Shown: positions 26,107 through 34,815 of the stretch, piece after piece
Position numbering within the stretch: the stretch's first letter is position 1
Layout: the number at the start of each line of letters is the position of its first letter
Assembly (NCBI RefSeq): GCF_003331055.1
Contig: NZ_PUQD01000033.1
Coordinates: 1-56,960, forward strand
DNA length: 56,960 nucleotides
From: Pseudomonas sp. AFG_SD02_1510_Pfu_092
GTDB lineage: Bacteria > Pseudomonadota > Gammaproteobacteria > Pseudomonadales > Pseudomonadaceae
Direction: 5' to 3'
Translations under genes and position numbers: made by a program
The notes under the pieces: model-generated
Database searches by the model: none
Seen by the model: only the letters and a program-made list of their open reading frames with translations
Told to the model about the DNA's origin: nothing

Positions 26107-28395
26107 TTACAGCAGTTCAAAGCTCTGCTGCTGCACCGCCTGCGAATCCAGCCCGACCTGGACGTTGAATTCCCCAGGCTCGGCAACCCGTTGCAGCTGG
26201 CCATTGTAGAACTTCAGGTCTTCCTCGCTGATGCGGAAGCTCACCGTGCGCGATTCGCCAGGTTTAAGCATCAGCTTCTGGAAGTTCTTCAGTTCCTTCA
26301 CCGGGCGGCTCATCGAGGCCGAAACATCCTGCAGGTACAGCTGCACTACGGTCTCGCCTGCCACCTTGCCGGTGTTCTTCACCGTCACCTTGGCTTCCAG
26401 CGTATCGCCACGCTTGAGGTCCTTGTTCGACAGCTTCAGGCCCGACAGCTCGAAGCTGCTGTAGCTCAAGCCATAGCCGAACGGGTACAGCGGGCCGTTG
26501 GGCTCCTCGAAGTACTGCGAGGTGTAGTTGCCCGGCTTGCCTGGGGTGAACGGCCGGCCAATTCGGGTGTGGTTGTAGTACATCGGAATCTGCCCGACCG
26601 AACGCGGGAAGGTGATGGCCAGCTTGCCGGACGGGTTGTAGTCGCCAAACAGCACATCGGCAATCGCATTGCCACCTTCGGTACCGGCGAACCAGGTTTC
26701 GAGGATGGCGTCGGCCTGTTCGCGCTCCCAGCTGATCGACAGCGGTCGGCCGTTCATCAGCACCAGCACCAACGGCTTGCCGGTGGCCTTCAGCGCCTTG
26801 ATCAGCTCACGCTGGCTGGCCGGGATTTCCAGGGTCGTGCGGCTCGACGACTCGTGCGACATGCCGCGCGACTCGCCGACCACCGCCACCACCACATCGG
26901 CCTGCCTGGCGGCGTTCACCGCTTCGTCGATCAGCACCGCAGGCGGGCGCGGGTCATCGACGATTTCCGGCGCATCGAAGTTGAGGAAGTTCAGGTAATC
27001 GAACATCGCCTTGTCGCCGGTCACGTTGGACCCTTTGGCGTAGACCAGCTTGGCCTTGCCTTCCATGGCGCGGCGCAGGCCTTCGCGCACGGTCACCGAA
27101 TGTGCCGGTTTGCCGTCGGCGGCCCAGCTGCCCATCATGTCGATCGGGGCATCGGCCAGCGGGCCGACCAGGGCAATCGTCCCGGCCTTTTTCAGCGGCA
27201 GGGTCTGGTTGCGGTTTTCCAGCAGCACCAGGCTGCGGCGCGCCACGTCACGCGCGGCTTCGCGGTGCAGGCGGTCGTTGCCGTAGTAGTCCTTCAGGTC
27301 GGTTTCGGCCTTGCCGATGCGCACATAGGGGTCCTTGAACAGGCCCATGTCGTACTTGGCACCCAGCACCTCGCGCACTGCCTGGTCCAGTTCGCCCTGG
27401 CTCACCTCGCCGGACTTCAGCAGGCCCGGCAGTTCTTCGCCGTACAGGGTGTCGTTCATGCTCATGTCGATGCCGGCCTTGATCGCCAGCTTGGCGGCTT
27501 CGCGGCCGTCGCGGGCGACGCCGTGGCGGATCAACTCCTGGATCGCGCCGTGGTCGCTGATGGTGACGCCCTTGAAACCCCATTCCTTGCGCAGCAGGTC
27601 GTTCATCAGCCAGGTGTTGGAGGTGGCCGGCACGCCGTTGATCGAGTTCAGCGCCACCATCACCCCGCCGGCACCGGCGTCCAGCGCGGCACGGTAGGGC
27701 GGCAGGTAGTCGTTGTACATTTTCGGCAGGCTCATATCGACCGTGTTGTAGTCGCGCCCACCTTCCACCGCGCCGTACAGGGCGAAGTGCTTGACGATGG
27801 CCATGATGCTGTCGGGGTTGGCCGGGCTGCTGCCCTGGAACGAGCGCACCATCACCTGGCCGATCTTCGAAGTCAGGTAGGTGTCTTCGCCGAAACCTTC
27901 ACTGGTGCGGCCCCAGCGCGGGTCGCGAGCGATGTCGACCATCGGTGCGAAGGTCATGTCCAGGGCGTCGGCCGCGGCTTCGATGGCGGCGGTGCGGCCG
28001 ACCTTGGCGACGGCGTCCATGTCCCAGGTCGCGGCCATGCCCAGGCCGATCGGGAAAATGGTGCGCTCACCGTGGACCGTGTCGTAGGCGAAGAACATCG
28101 GGATCTTCAGGCGGCTGCGCATCGCCGCGTCCTGCATCGGCCGGTTCTCGGGTGCGGTCCGCGAGTTGAAGGTACCGCCGATGCGGCCGGCGGCGATTTC
28201 CTCGCGAATCTTGTCGCGGGGCATTTCCGGGCCGATGCTGATCAGGCGCAGCTGGCCGATCTTCTCGGCTTCGGTCATCTGGCTGATCAAATGTTCGATG
28301 AACGCCTGCTTGTCCTGCAGGGGCGGGGCGGAGGGGGCGGCAAGGGCCGCCTGACTGGCAAGGCCCATGGCCAGGCCCAGCAAAGACAGTTTCAT
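26107..28395 (-). CDS. bglX: Periplasmic beta-glucosidase BglX (GH3)
   Basis: 762 residues from the ATG at 28395. An ATG at 28398 and a TTG at 28401 are alternatives, and GGA is best spaced for 28395. A signal peptide (MKLSLLGLAMGLASQAALAA) sends it to the periplasm. Domain order: GH3 N-terminal barrel with PMVDIARDPRWGR and the nucleophile Asp in VTISDHGAIQEL, GH3 C-terminal alpha/beta domain (ESRGMSHESSSRTTLEIP), and a fibronectin III-like domain at the end (YPFGYGLSYSSFELS, then TVKNTGKVAGETVVQLYL). It hydrolyses beta-glucosides or cello-oligomers from the non-reducing end. It is divergent from the TPM gene. Confidence 0.94.
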   Translation of the reverse strand: MKLSLLGLAMGLASQAALAAPSAPPLQDKQAFIEHLISQMTEAEKIGQLRLISIGPEMPRDKIREEIAAGRIGGTFNSRTAPENRPMQDAAMRSRLKIPMFFAYDTVHGERTIFPIGLGMAATWDMDAVAKVGRTAAIEAAADALDMTFAPMVDIARDPRWGRTSEGFGEDTYLTSKIGQVMVRSFQGSSPANPDSIMAIVKHFALYGAVEGGRDYNTVDMSLPKMYNDYLPPYRAALDAGAGGVMVALNSINGVPATSNTWLMNDLLRKEWGFKGVTISDHGAIQELIRHGVARDGREAAKLAIKAGIDMSMNDTLYGEELPGLLKSGEVSQGELDQAVREVLGAKYDMGLFKDPYVRIGKAETDLKDYYGNDRLHREAARDVARRSLVLLENRNQTLPLKKAGTIALVGPLADAPIDMMGSWAADGKPAHSVTVREGLRRAMEGKAKLVYAKGSNVTGDKAMFDYLNFLNFDAPEIVDDPRPPAVLIDEAVNAARQADVVVAVVGESRGMSHESSSRTTLEIPASQRELIKALKATGKPLVLVLMNGRPLSISWEREQADAILETWFAGTEGGNAIADVLFGDYNPSGKLAITFPRSVGQIPMYYNHTRIGRPFTPGKPGNYTSQYFEEPNGPLYPFGYGLSYSSFELSGLKLSNKDLKRGDTLEAKVTVKNTGKVAGETVVQLYLQDVSASMSRPVKELKNFQKLMLKPGESRTVSFRISEEDLKFYNGQLQRVAEPGEFNVQVGLDSQAVQQQSFELL

Positions 28396-28585
28396 CATCA
28401 ATTCCGTTGTGGGGCCTCTGCCGTATCCAGGTGGTACGCGCGCGCGGCCGAGGTTTTCAGGCGGCTATTGTTGTACGATTTGCAGGCATTTCTTCCTGCG
28501 GCGGATTATGCCTGAATATCGCGCCAGCGGATGAAGCCCCGAATGCCGGGACAACAACTATAAGAACGCTCAAGAGACCGATGGC

Positions 28586-29203
28586 ATGACCCCCCTCGAC
28601 GAATACCATCAGCGCCAGATCGCTGAAGCCATAGCCCGTGCCGAGCGGCGCACCGATGCCGAACTGGTGACGGTGCTGGCTCGCCGTGCCGATGATTACG
28701 CCTATTGGCCGTTGTTGTGGGCCGCTGTGCTGGCGCTGGCCGTGCCGGGCCTGTTGCATTGGCTGCTGGGCTGGCCTGGCGTGCGTGGTTTGCTGGTGGC
28801 CAACGTGCTGCTGTTTATCGGCCTGTGCCTGTTGCTGCGTAGCCCACGGCTGGCCGGCTGGCTGATACCCCGGGCGCTGCGCCGCTGGCGCGCTTCGCGC
28901 CTGGCCCGGCAGCAGTTTCGCGAACAGAACCTGCAGCGCACGGCGGGAGCCACGGGGGTGCTGATCTTCGTCAGCGAGGCGGAGCGGCATGTGGAAATTC
29001 TGGTCGACCGCGGCATTGAGCACTACCTGGATGCCGCCACGCGCGCGACGATTGTCGCCCGCCTGGCCGAGCAGGTGCGCCAGGGCCGCACCTTGCAAGG
29101 GTTTGTCGAGTGCATCGAGGCGTGCGGCGAGCTGCTCAGCGAACACGTGCCGCCGACCCATGCGCGCAACGAGCTGCCTAATCGGCTGGTGATTCTCGAC
29201 TGA
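28586..29203 (+). CDS. TPM-domain membrane protein
   Basis: 205 residues. The TPM_phosphatase domain is split around a membrane hairpin. An N-terminal helix (EYHQRQIAEAIARAERRTDAELVTVLARRADDY) is followed by two TM segments (about 38-85), then the beta/alpha half with VLIFVSEAERHVEILVDRGIEHYL. Such proteins occur in Proteobacteria with LemA and a second TPM protein, but neither is adjacent here. Its role is not defined and phosphatase activity is unproven. A coupled-looking ATGGCATG start leaves the first ATG out of frame, so the second (28586) is used. Confidence 0.82.
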   Translation: MTPLDEYHQRQIAEAIARAERRTDAELVTVLARRADDYAYWPLLWAAVLALAVPGLLHWLLGWPGVRGLLVANVLLFIGLCLLLRSPRLAGWLIPRALRRWRASRLARQQFREQNLQRTAGATGVLIFVSEAERHVEILVDRGIEHYLDAATRATIVARLAEQVRQGRTLQGFVECIEACGELLSEHVPPTHARNELPNRLVILD

Positions 29204-29271
29204 TCGGTAGCGCCCTGTAGAATGCGCACATTGCGCCCTGCGCTTCCCGTTATCCGAGGCACCGCTTTCCC

Positions 29272-30486
29272 ATGTCCGCCAGTTCTTCCGCTCCCTCCGC
29301 GCCGGATGCGCGCGCCCGGTTTCTCGACCTGCTGAGCGCTGCCCTGCACGGCAACACGCTGGTCAAACTGGTGCTGGCGCGCCATGTCGGTGCCGACCAG
29401 ACCCTGCAACGCATCATTGCCAAGCCCTTGCAGGTCAAGGGCCAGCCGTGCCTGTCGCTGGTCTATCGCCATCAGACCCGCGACATCACCCGCAACCTGC
29501 CCCTGGACCAGGCCCAGGCCCTGGTTGCCGAGTTGCTGCCCGACAGCTTCCGCAACGCCCACCTGTTCGACGCCGACGGGGAAACGCAACTGACCATCAG
29601 CAAGAAGGGCAAGCCGATGCTCCAGCGCCACGGCGCACAGGCACCGCGCGAAGCCGCGCCGAGCAATGGCCATGATCGCGAGAAGAAGCGCTACCTGGAG
29701 CTGTCACGGCCGTTTCTGCGTGACCTCGGCGTGACGGATGCACAAGGCGCGCTGATCCCGTCCATGTCACGCAAGTGGAAGCAGATCAACAAGTTCATCG
29801 AGGTTTTCGACCACGCCCTGGCCAGCGCCCCGCTGGCGGCGGAACAGGCACTGCGGGTGGCCGACTTCGGCTCGGGCAAGGGTTACCTGACCTTTGCCAT
29901 GCACGACTACCTGCGCAACAGCCTGGGCCGTGAAGCGCAGGTCACCGGCGTCGAATTGCGCCAGGACATGGTCGACCTGTGCAACGACGCCGCTTCGCGC
30001 CTGCAACACCCGGGCCTGGTGTTCCAGTGCGGTGACGTGCGCAGCGTGGTGCCCGAGGCCATCGAGGTGATGATCGCCCTGCATGCGTGCGACATCGCCA
30101 CCGACTACGCCATCCACACCGGCATCCGCTGCAACGCCGCGATCATCATGTGTTCGCCGTGCTGCCACAAACAGATCCGGCCGCAACTGCACAGCCCGGG
30201 GTTGCTGCAGCCGATGTTGCAATACGGCCTGCACCTGGGCCAGCAGGCCGAAATGCTGACCGACAGCCTGCGCGCGTTGTACCTGGAAGCCTGCGGTTAT
30301 GAAACCAAGGTATTCGAGTTCATTTCGCTGGAACACACCAACAAGAACAAGATGATTCTTGCGGTGAAGCGGCGCCAGGCAGGGGATAGCGCAGCGATGC
30401 TGGAGAAAATTGCCCAGCTCAAGGCGTTTTATGGGGTGCAGGAGCATTGTCTGGAGACGTTGTTGCGGGCGGACGGGTTGCTTTGA
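29272..30486 (+). CDS. Class I SAM-dependent methyltransferase (METTL25/RRNAD-like)
   Basis: 404 residues. The N-terminal half (1-170) is a helical, substrate-type region containing KNARRYLEL-like KKRYLELSRPFLRDLGVTD. The Rossmann methyltransferase domain starts at about residue 195 with motif I VADFGSGKGYLTF, then GVELRQDMVDLCNDAA and IALHACDIATDYAI. The signature CSPCCHKQIRPQL (about residue 293) marks the Methyltransf_32 family, including eukaryotic RRNAD1/METTL25. The substrate in bacteria is unknown. It is convergent with the EamA gene, and the two stops are 17 bp apart. Confidence 0.85.
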   Translation: MSASSSAPSAPDARARFLDLLSAALHGNTLVKLVLARHVGADQTLQRIIAKPLQVKGQPCLSLVYRHQTRDITRNLPLDQAQALVAELLPDSFRNAHLFDADGETQLTISKKGKPMLQRHGAQAPREAAPSNGHDREKKRYLELSRPFLRDLGVTDAQGALIPSMSRKWKQINKFIEVFDHALASAPLAAEQALRVADFGSGKGYLTFAMHDYLRNSLGREAQVTGVELRQDMVDLCNDAASRLQHPGLVFQCGDVRSVVPEAIEVMIALHACDIATDYAIHTGIRCNAAIIMCSPCCHKQIRPQLHSPGLLQPMLQYGLHLGQQAEMLTDSLRALYLEACGYETKVFEFISLEHTNKNKMILAVKRRQAGDSAAMLEKIAQLKAFYGVQEHCLETLLRADGLL

Positions 30487-30503
30487 TTGTCCCTGTTCCC
30501 GTT

Positions 30504-31415
30504 TCAGCCATCATGCAGTGATATGACTGCAACGCCAACCACGATGACCAAGATGGAAGTGATCTTGCGAGACAGACTGGTTGGCGCAATATCCTCGGTC
30601 AAGAAATTTGGAAAATAGCGTGTGGCTATGAAGCCGAATAGCAGAACGAATAACGGGTGTATGCTGACGACGACGGACACCAGCGCAGCCCCACCACCCG
30701 CCGACAGTGCAGCCATGAAGAATATGTAACCGCCGACATCAAAGGTGTTGGTGAGGCCAAAGATTGCAAATTGCCGCAGGTTCAGTTGTTTCAGGTCATG
30801 GAAGATCAGGCGTCGACAGCAAGGTATCGAGAGCAGTAAGAAGCCGCCCAGTGCATAACCCAGGAAATTGAATAGCAGTACGGATTCCAGGCTCTTGAAT
30901 TTAAGTATCTCGTCCGAGATCATCGTTGATGTTGCACCAAAAAACGCAGAAACCAGAATCATCAGAATATGCTTTTTCTGGCCTAGCCCTTCGACGGTCT
31001 TGCCTGATGCACATAACAGTAGGATGCCTCCCGTTATCAAAAAAATGCCGCCTGTTTGCCAGTACGTAGGGATAGCATTGAATAGAAGCGCTGAAGCAAT
31101 GAGAACGAACAGTGGCTCTGATTGGTGAATCGGAATCACGACCGATACGTCCATGTCTTCTAACGAATAGCTATAGGCGAAATACTGCATGAACACAGCG
31201 AGTCCAGAAACTACGTTGAGGCTTGCGGTTGTCAGGTCCAGGTCGGTTGGTTGTGTTGTGATATAAATTATGGCGGCAAAAAATATATTTCCAGCGCTTA
31301 ATAGAAATATGAAAGAAATGTAGTTGGATGTGATGTTGTTGATCGCAAATTTATCGATCATGTTTGACAGGCTCCACAGAAGTGGAGCCATGAGTGAAAG
31401 ATACAGCCAAGTCAT
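30504..31415 (-). CDS. DMT/EamA-family transporter, last gene of hss operon
   Basis: 303 residues with ten predicted TM segments in two EamA halves (TWLYLSLMAPLLWSLSNMID at the start; second half beginning near ILMILVSAFFGATSTM). Such proteins export amino acids, polyamines or metabolites. Its ATG overlaps the stop of the diiron gene by 4 bp (31412-31415), so translation is coupled to it, which implies a shared job, most simply export of the product of the two enzymes. Codons are visibly more AT-rich than in the flanking genes, suggesting acquisition. The substrate is not known. Confidence 0.85.
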   Translation of the reverse strand: MTWLYLSLMAPLLWSLSNMIDKFAINNITSNYISFIFLLSAGNIFFAAIIYITTQPTDLDLTTASLNVVSGLAVFMQYFAYSYSLEDMDVSVVIPIHQSEPLFVLIASALLFNAIPTYWQTGGIFLITGGILLLCASGKTVEGLGQKKHILMILVSAFFGATSTMISDEILKFKSLESVLLFNFLGYALGGFLLLSIPCCRRLIFHDLKQLNLRQFAIFGLTNTFDVGGYIFFMAALSAGGGAALVSVVVSIHPLFVLLFGFIATRYFPNFLTEDIAPTSLSRKITSILVIVVGVAVISLHDG

Positions 31416-32143
31416 GATGGTCTTCTCAATAGTTCAAGAATCGTATGCCTACTGCGATTCAGGAGGTCTAATGAGAAATCGTCGGTGTCGTGATCGAAAA
31501 TGAAAGTGTTTTGGTATGTGAATCTGTGAGAGGTTTCGAAGTTGATGATGTCGTCCAGAAATCTTGGCGCTTCTTCGAATCGGCACGAGTGATGAAGTTT
31601 CAGAAGTTTCATGGCATTGCCATAATGTGCTGCCTCATCCCTTGCTGCATATCTTATCCATGTGGACAAGCAGCAGGGGCCAAGGCTGTCAAAAAGATCG
31701 AAGTCTTGTTTGTAAGCTCTGGTGCTGGTGATTTCGTCGAATGCTATAGACAATAATATCGTAAATTCGTCGCGAAGGAATGTCGAGACTGAGCCGAAAT
31801 CCGGCTTTCTGGATTTTATTCTTTGATCAATCAGGTTTTCACTTTGGTTGTAGAGTACGCTGTTTATCTTGCGAAGCCCTCGGTAGTGATTCTGCTCGTC
31901 AAGATGCCATAGGCAAACAAATTCTAGAAACTCATCGCTGAGATTCAAGTCTGTCCGTTTCATGAGGTAATTGAGAAAGTGCTTTGAGTCGAACTCTGAA
32001 CTCATGTCGTGCCAAAAATGTTGTTGTCGCGCCTCGATTTTTTTCTTGCAGCCGACAATTGTCTGCGGGCTCAAGTTTTTCAGCAAGTCGACAGATGACC
32101 AGTCATAGCATTTTAGGCCGATTGCTGTTTTTTTATAGCTCAT
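31412..32143 (-). CDS. Ferritin-like diiron oxidase, middle gene of hss operon
   Basis: 243 residues, soluble, all-helical. Two ligand sets are visible: Glu50 with E83xxH86 (in LDEQNHYRGL), and Glu137 with E170xxH173 (in RDEAAHYGNAM). The spacing is 33 residues in each half. The second half's 33-residue spacing equals that of acyl-ACP desaturases as I recall (E196, E229, H232), and AurF-type N-oxygenases are similar. So a carboxylate-bridged diiron oxygenase or desaturase is likely. The substrate is unknown. It starts 17 bp after the hss stop with AAGGAG and overlaps the transporter. The AT-rich codon use matches its two partners. Confidence 0.72.
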   Translation of the reverse strand: MSYKKTAIGLKCYDWSSVDLLKNLSPQTIVGCKKKIEARQQHFWHDMSSEFDSKHFLNYLMKRTDLNLSDEFLEFVCLWHLDEQNHYRGLRKINSVLYNQSENLIDQRIKSRKPDFGSVSTFLRDEFTILLSIAFDEITSTRAYKQDFDLFDSLGPCCLSTWIRYAARDEAAHYGNAMKLLKLHHSCRFEEAPRFLDDIINFETSHRFTYQNTFIFDHDTDDFSLDLLNRSRHTILELLRRPS

Positions 32144-32160
32144 GTCAGCGCTCCTTGTGC

Positions 32161-33549
32161 TTATTCCAGGAAATTTGCAAACTGCCAGACATCACCCATG
32201 TCGGCGTCGCACGAAAAAAACGGGCCATTTATATTGGTTGGGTTCCAGTCCGTGTAAGTGCCTACCATGTCGCCCAAGTATCTATGGGCAACACCCAGTA
32301 TAAAATGAAAGTCCATTTCCTCCGACTCTACAATGCCTTGTCGCGGATGCTTGAGTGCCCACTTCACTCCAGCAAGTACACCAGCTGCTACTTGTAAGGT
32401 TGTGGCTGAACTTGCAGGACTGAGGGATTGGGCTATGGAGTTTTTTAGGACGGATCCGTACCAGTAGGCGTTTTTCTCGTGCCCCATTAAAAGTACGCCA
32501 AGATAGTCGGCTCCACCAATAATGTCATGCCCTTGTAATACCCGATGCTGCTGCTGTGGGCGCAGTGAGTTGCCGTTGAGCTCATGGATAGAAAGAATGG
32601 CATCATTGCAGGGATGATAGGCATAGGCGACAGTCGGCCTATAATGCTTTTCGCTACTTATGTTGTAAGTCAGGTAATCTGCTAATGAAATTGACTCGTT
32701 GTGTGTGATAAGAAATCCTAAGCTTGGCCCATAAGCAGGTGTCCAGGTTTTCAAACGAACAGAAGCACCGGGGCGGTTCAGATAAATTGTCTTCTTAGTG
32801 GCAGGGTTATGGAAAACGGCTTCCGCAGGTAATTTGACTTCGTGAGTACCCCAGCCAAGTTCAGAGGGTTGGCAGGCTTCTCCGATGAAACCAGCTACAG
32901 ACCATGTATTTACAAACTCGCCAGGTGCTTTTACATGCTTGCTCGCTTGAGTGTCATGTTCGGCTATATGGATGGCTTTTATGTTGAGTTGCCAAGCCAG
33001 TCGCGCCCATTCTTGACGTGTGACAGGTACTGGATCATGTGGGCTGTGCAATTCGCGTCGAAGGTTGAGTAATGCTTGCTTGACGAAATGAGATACCAGT
33101 CCGGGGTTGGCCCCATGAGCGATGACTGCAGTCGGTCCATTTCGAAGAATTTTCTTCTTTGCCAGCAGGCTCTCGCGTAATGAATAGTTGGTTCTGTGCC
33201 GCAGGTCGATTTTATTGTCAGTATATTCTCCGGCCCAGGGTTCGATGCAGGTGTCTAGATACAGTGCGCCTTTTTCGTGGCAAAGTAATACGAGTGGGAG
33301 GCTGGCTACATCAACTGAAAGGTTGATGAGAAATGTATCCTCATCCAGATCATTGAGAATGCTCTTGTAGTTTTCTCTCGTCAGCGTTTCGGTGCACCAG
33401 ACGATTGTGAGTCCATGCTCGTGCGTGCATTTATTCTGAATGCATGGGGCGATGATTTTTAGTGAGCTGATTTCGTTTCGAAGTTCGCTGGCCAGAAGGG
33501 GGAGGAGGGCTGAGGATACTGAACCGTAACCGACAATAACTATTTTCAT
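32161..33549 (-). CDS. hss: Homospermidine synthase-like enzyme, first gene of operon
   Basis: 462 residues from the ATG at 33549 (MKIVIVGYGSVSSALLPLL), with GGAG upstream. A longer frame to 33669 lacks conservation. It matches bacterial homospermidine synthase over its length: the NAD-binding Rossmann start, NLSVDVASLPLVLLCHEKGALYLDT, CIEPW, AHGANPGLVSHFVKQAL, IHIAEHDTQ, ELGWGTHE, FLITHNESISLADYLTY, YAYHPCNDAILSIHELNG, NAYWYGSVL and MVGTYTDW. These enzymes join putrescine units (or spermidine plus putrescine) in an NAD-dependent aminobutyl transfer to give sym-homospermidine. P. putida normally makes putrescine and spermidine. Here it heads an operon with a diiron enzyme and an exporter, so a modified polyamine product is possible. 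Confidence 0.9.
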   Translation of the reverse strand: MKIVIVGYGSVSSALLPLLASELRNEISSLKIIAPCIQNKCTHEHGLTIVWCTETLTRENYKSILNDLDEDTFLINLSVDVASLPLVLLCHEKGALYLDTCIEPWAGEYTDNKIDLRHRTNYSLRESLLAKKKILRNGPTAVIAHGANPGLVSHFVKQALLNLRRELHSPHDPVPVTRQEWARLAWQLNIKAIHIAEHDTQASKHVKAPGEFVNTWSVAGFIGEACQPSELGWGTHEVKLPAEAVFHNPATKKTIYLNRPGASVRLKTWTPAYGPSLGFLITHNESISLADYLTYNISSEKHYRPTVAYAYHPCNDAILSIHELNGNSLRPQQQHRVLQGHDIIGGADYLGVLLMGHEKNAYWYGSVLKNSIAQSLSPASSATTLQVAAGVLAGVKWALKHPRQGIVESEEMDFHFILGVAHRYLGDMVGTYTDWNPTNINGPFFSCDADMGDVWQFANFLE

Positions 33550-33933
33550 TTTTTGGCTCCGGCTGGGCTTTTTGTTGTTTGCTCGGATGGGTTGGGTTGC
33601 TTGATTTTCAGGCATTGGAAGCAAGCGGTATGCGTGTTCAGATAAGGCTGTAGTGGCGGCGGGTGTCAATGTTTTTTGTGGATTTCATCGCAGTTTCAAA
33701 TATGATTTACAGATAGGTATTAAAATTTTGTAAGAAACTTCTTAAATATTAAGTAGTGGATGATTTTTGATCTAGGTTCGGGTTCTAGATAAGTGCGGCA
33801 CAAAAGGGGGCATGACACCGGCTATGGAGGTGCTTGCGGTTTACGCGCTTCTCGATTAGCGGGATATGCCGAACGGCGACGGTCGGCATCGTGGTCCGGC
33901 AGCAGGTGGCGCGAGCTTAGGCGAACTGAAGTT
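33550..33933. other. AT-rich upstream region of the hss operon
   Basis: A 384-bp non-coding stretch, the most AT-rich in the window around 33670-33790. It must hold the leftward promoter of the hss operon. An inverted repeat CTTAA-ATA-TTAAG is at 33741-33753. The GC content jumps at about 33800 toward the AraC gene, marking a likely boundary of acquired DNA. No REP, tRNA or IS remnant was seen. Confidence 0.5.
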
Positions 33934-34815
33934 TCAGCGGTTCTTGTGAAACGCCGTACTTGTCAGGACGCCAGCCACTGCAGATGCGTTTGCATCTTCC
34001 AACGGCTCGGCTTCTCGGACCGCCCCTCCCGGCTGGCGGGCCTGGCGGTATTCGCTGGGGGTGCAGTTGGTGAACTGCTTGAAGGCGCGGGCGAAGTAGG
34101 AGGGGTCCTTGAAGCCGGCCTCATAGCCAATGCTGGTGATGGGCATCTGGCTGTTGAGGAGCAGGTCCATGGCCAGGTTCATGCGCTTGCTCAGGATGTA
34201 ATCCAGAAAGCCAAGGCCGTTGATTTCCTTGAACAGGCGGCTGAAGCGGGCAGTGGTCATGCCGCAGCGCTGGGCCAGCGCCTTTTGATCGATGCATTCG
34301 CGAAAGTGCTGGTCGAGGTAAGGCATGACCGTGCTCAGCGCCTTGTGCTTGTGGTGTTCGCCGGTCAGGCGAATGCTGTCCGGCAGTGACGGCAGGTGAT
34401 CGATCTGCTGCGCATTTGTCTGGCTTTTGACCGTGCGGCGTACCTCGCAGAGTTGCTTGAGCACCTCCAGGTAGCGACTCATCTCGCTGGTTGTAAGCGG
34501 CAATACCAGGTATTCCCAGACCCGCGAACGCATGGCCCAGACCGCCAGTTCTTCGGAGTGCTGTACCGTGAACATGGTGATCGGAATGGCAGGTGAGTTG
34601 CGCTTTACCTCCAGCAGCAGATTGAGGTTGAGGGTGTCGGGGCGATCGAAGTGCATGCAGATCATGTCTGCCTGGTGGCGTTCGGCATGCGCAACGGTCT
34701 TGGCCAGTTTGCATTCGCAGACATGGCTGAACTGTGCCATCAACGCTTCGGTGGAACGATCCCGTGTCAGATCGAACCACAGCAACAGGGGCTTTATGCC
34801 CGGGTTAGACATCAT
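33934..34815 (-). CDS. AraC-type regulator with degenerate receiver domain, beside the Tad locus
   Basis: The start at 34815 (293 residues) has AGGAG about 10 bases upstream. ATG codons at 34812 and 34866 are alternatives. Residues about 8-125 look like a receiver domain (PLLLWFDLTRD, ADMICMHFDRPDTLNL, ITMFTVQHSEE, EYLVLPLT), but the conserved Lys of the 'KP' loop is Leu (VLPL), so normal phospho-switching is doubtful. Residues about 165-270 are a two-HTH AraC domain (LAQRCGMTTARFSRLFKEI; IGYEAGFKDPSYFARAFKQF). It is divergent from flp by 443 bp and probably controls the Tad pilus, or the adjacent hss operon, which lies downstream in the same direction. Confidence 0.8.
   Translation of the reverse strand: MMSNPGIKPLLLWFDLTRDRSTEALMAQFSHVCECKLAKTVAHAERHQADMICMHFDRPDTLNLNLLLEVKRNSPAIPITMFTVQHSEELAVWAMRSRVWEYLVLPLTTSEMSRYLEVLKQLCEVRRTVKSQTNAQQIDHLPSLPDSIRLTGEHHKHKALSTVMPYLDQHFRECIDQKALAQRCGMTTARFSRLFKEINGLGFLDYILSKRMNLAMDLLLNSQMPITSIGYEAGFKDPSYFARAFKQFTNCTPSEYRQARQPGGAVREAEPLEDANASAVAGVLTSTAFHKNR

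Noticed and set aside
26191..28515. A 774-codon open frame antisense to bglX
   Set aside because: Same codon-bias shadow. BglX on the minus strand has a signal peptide and complete GH3 domains.
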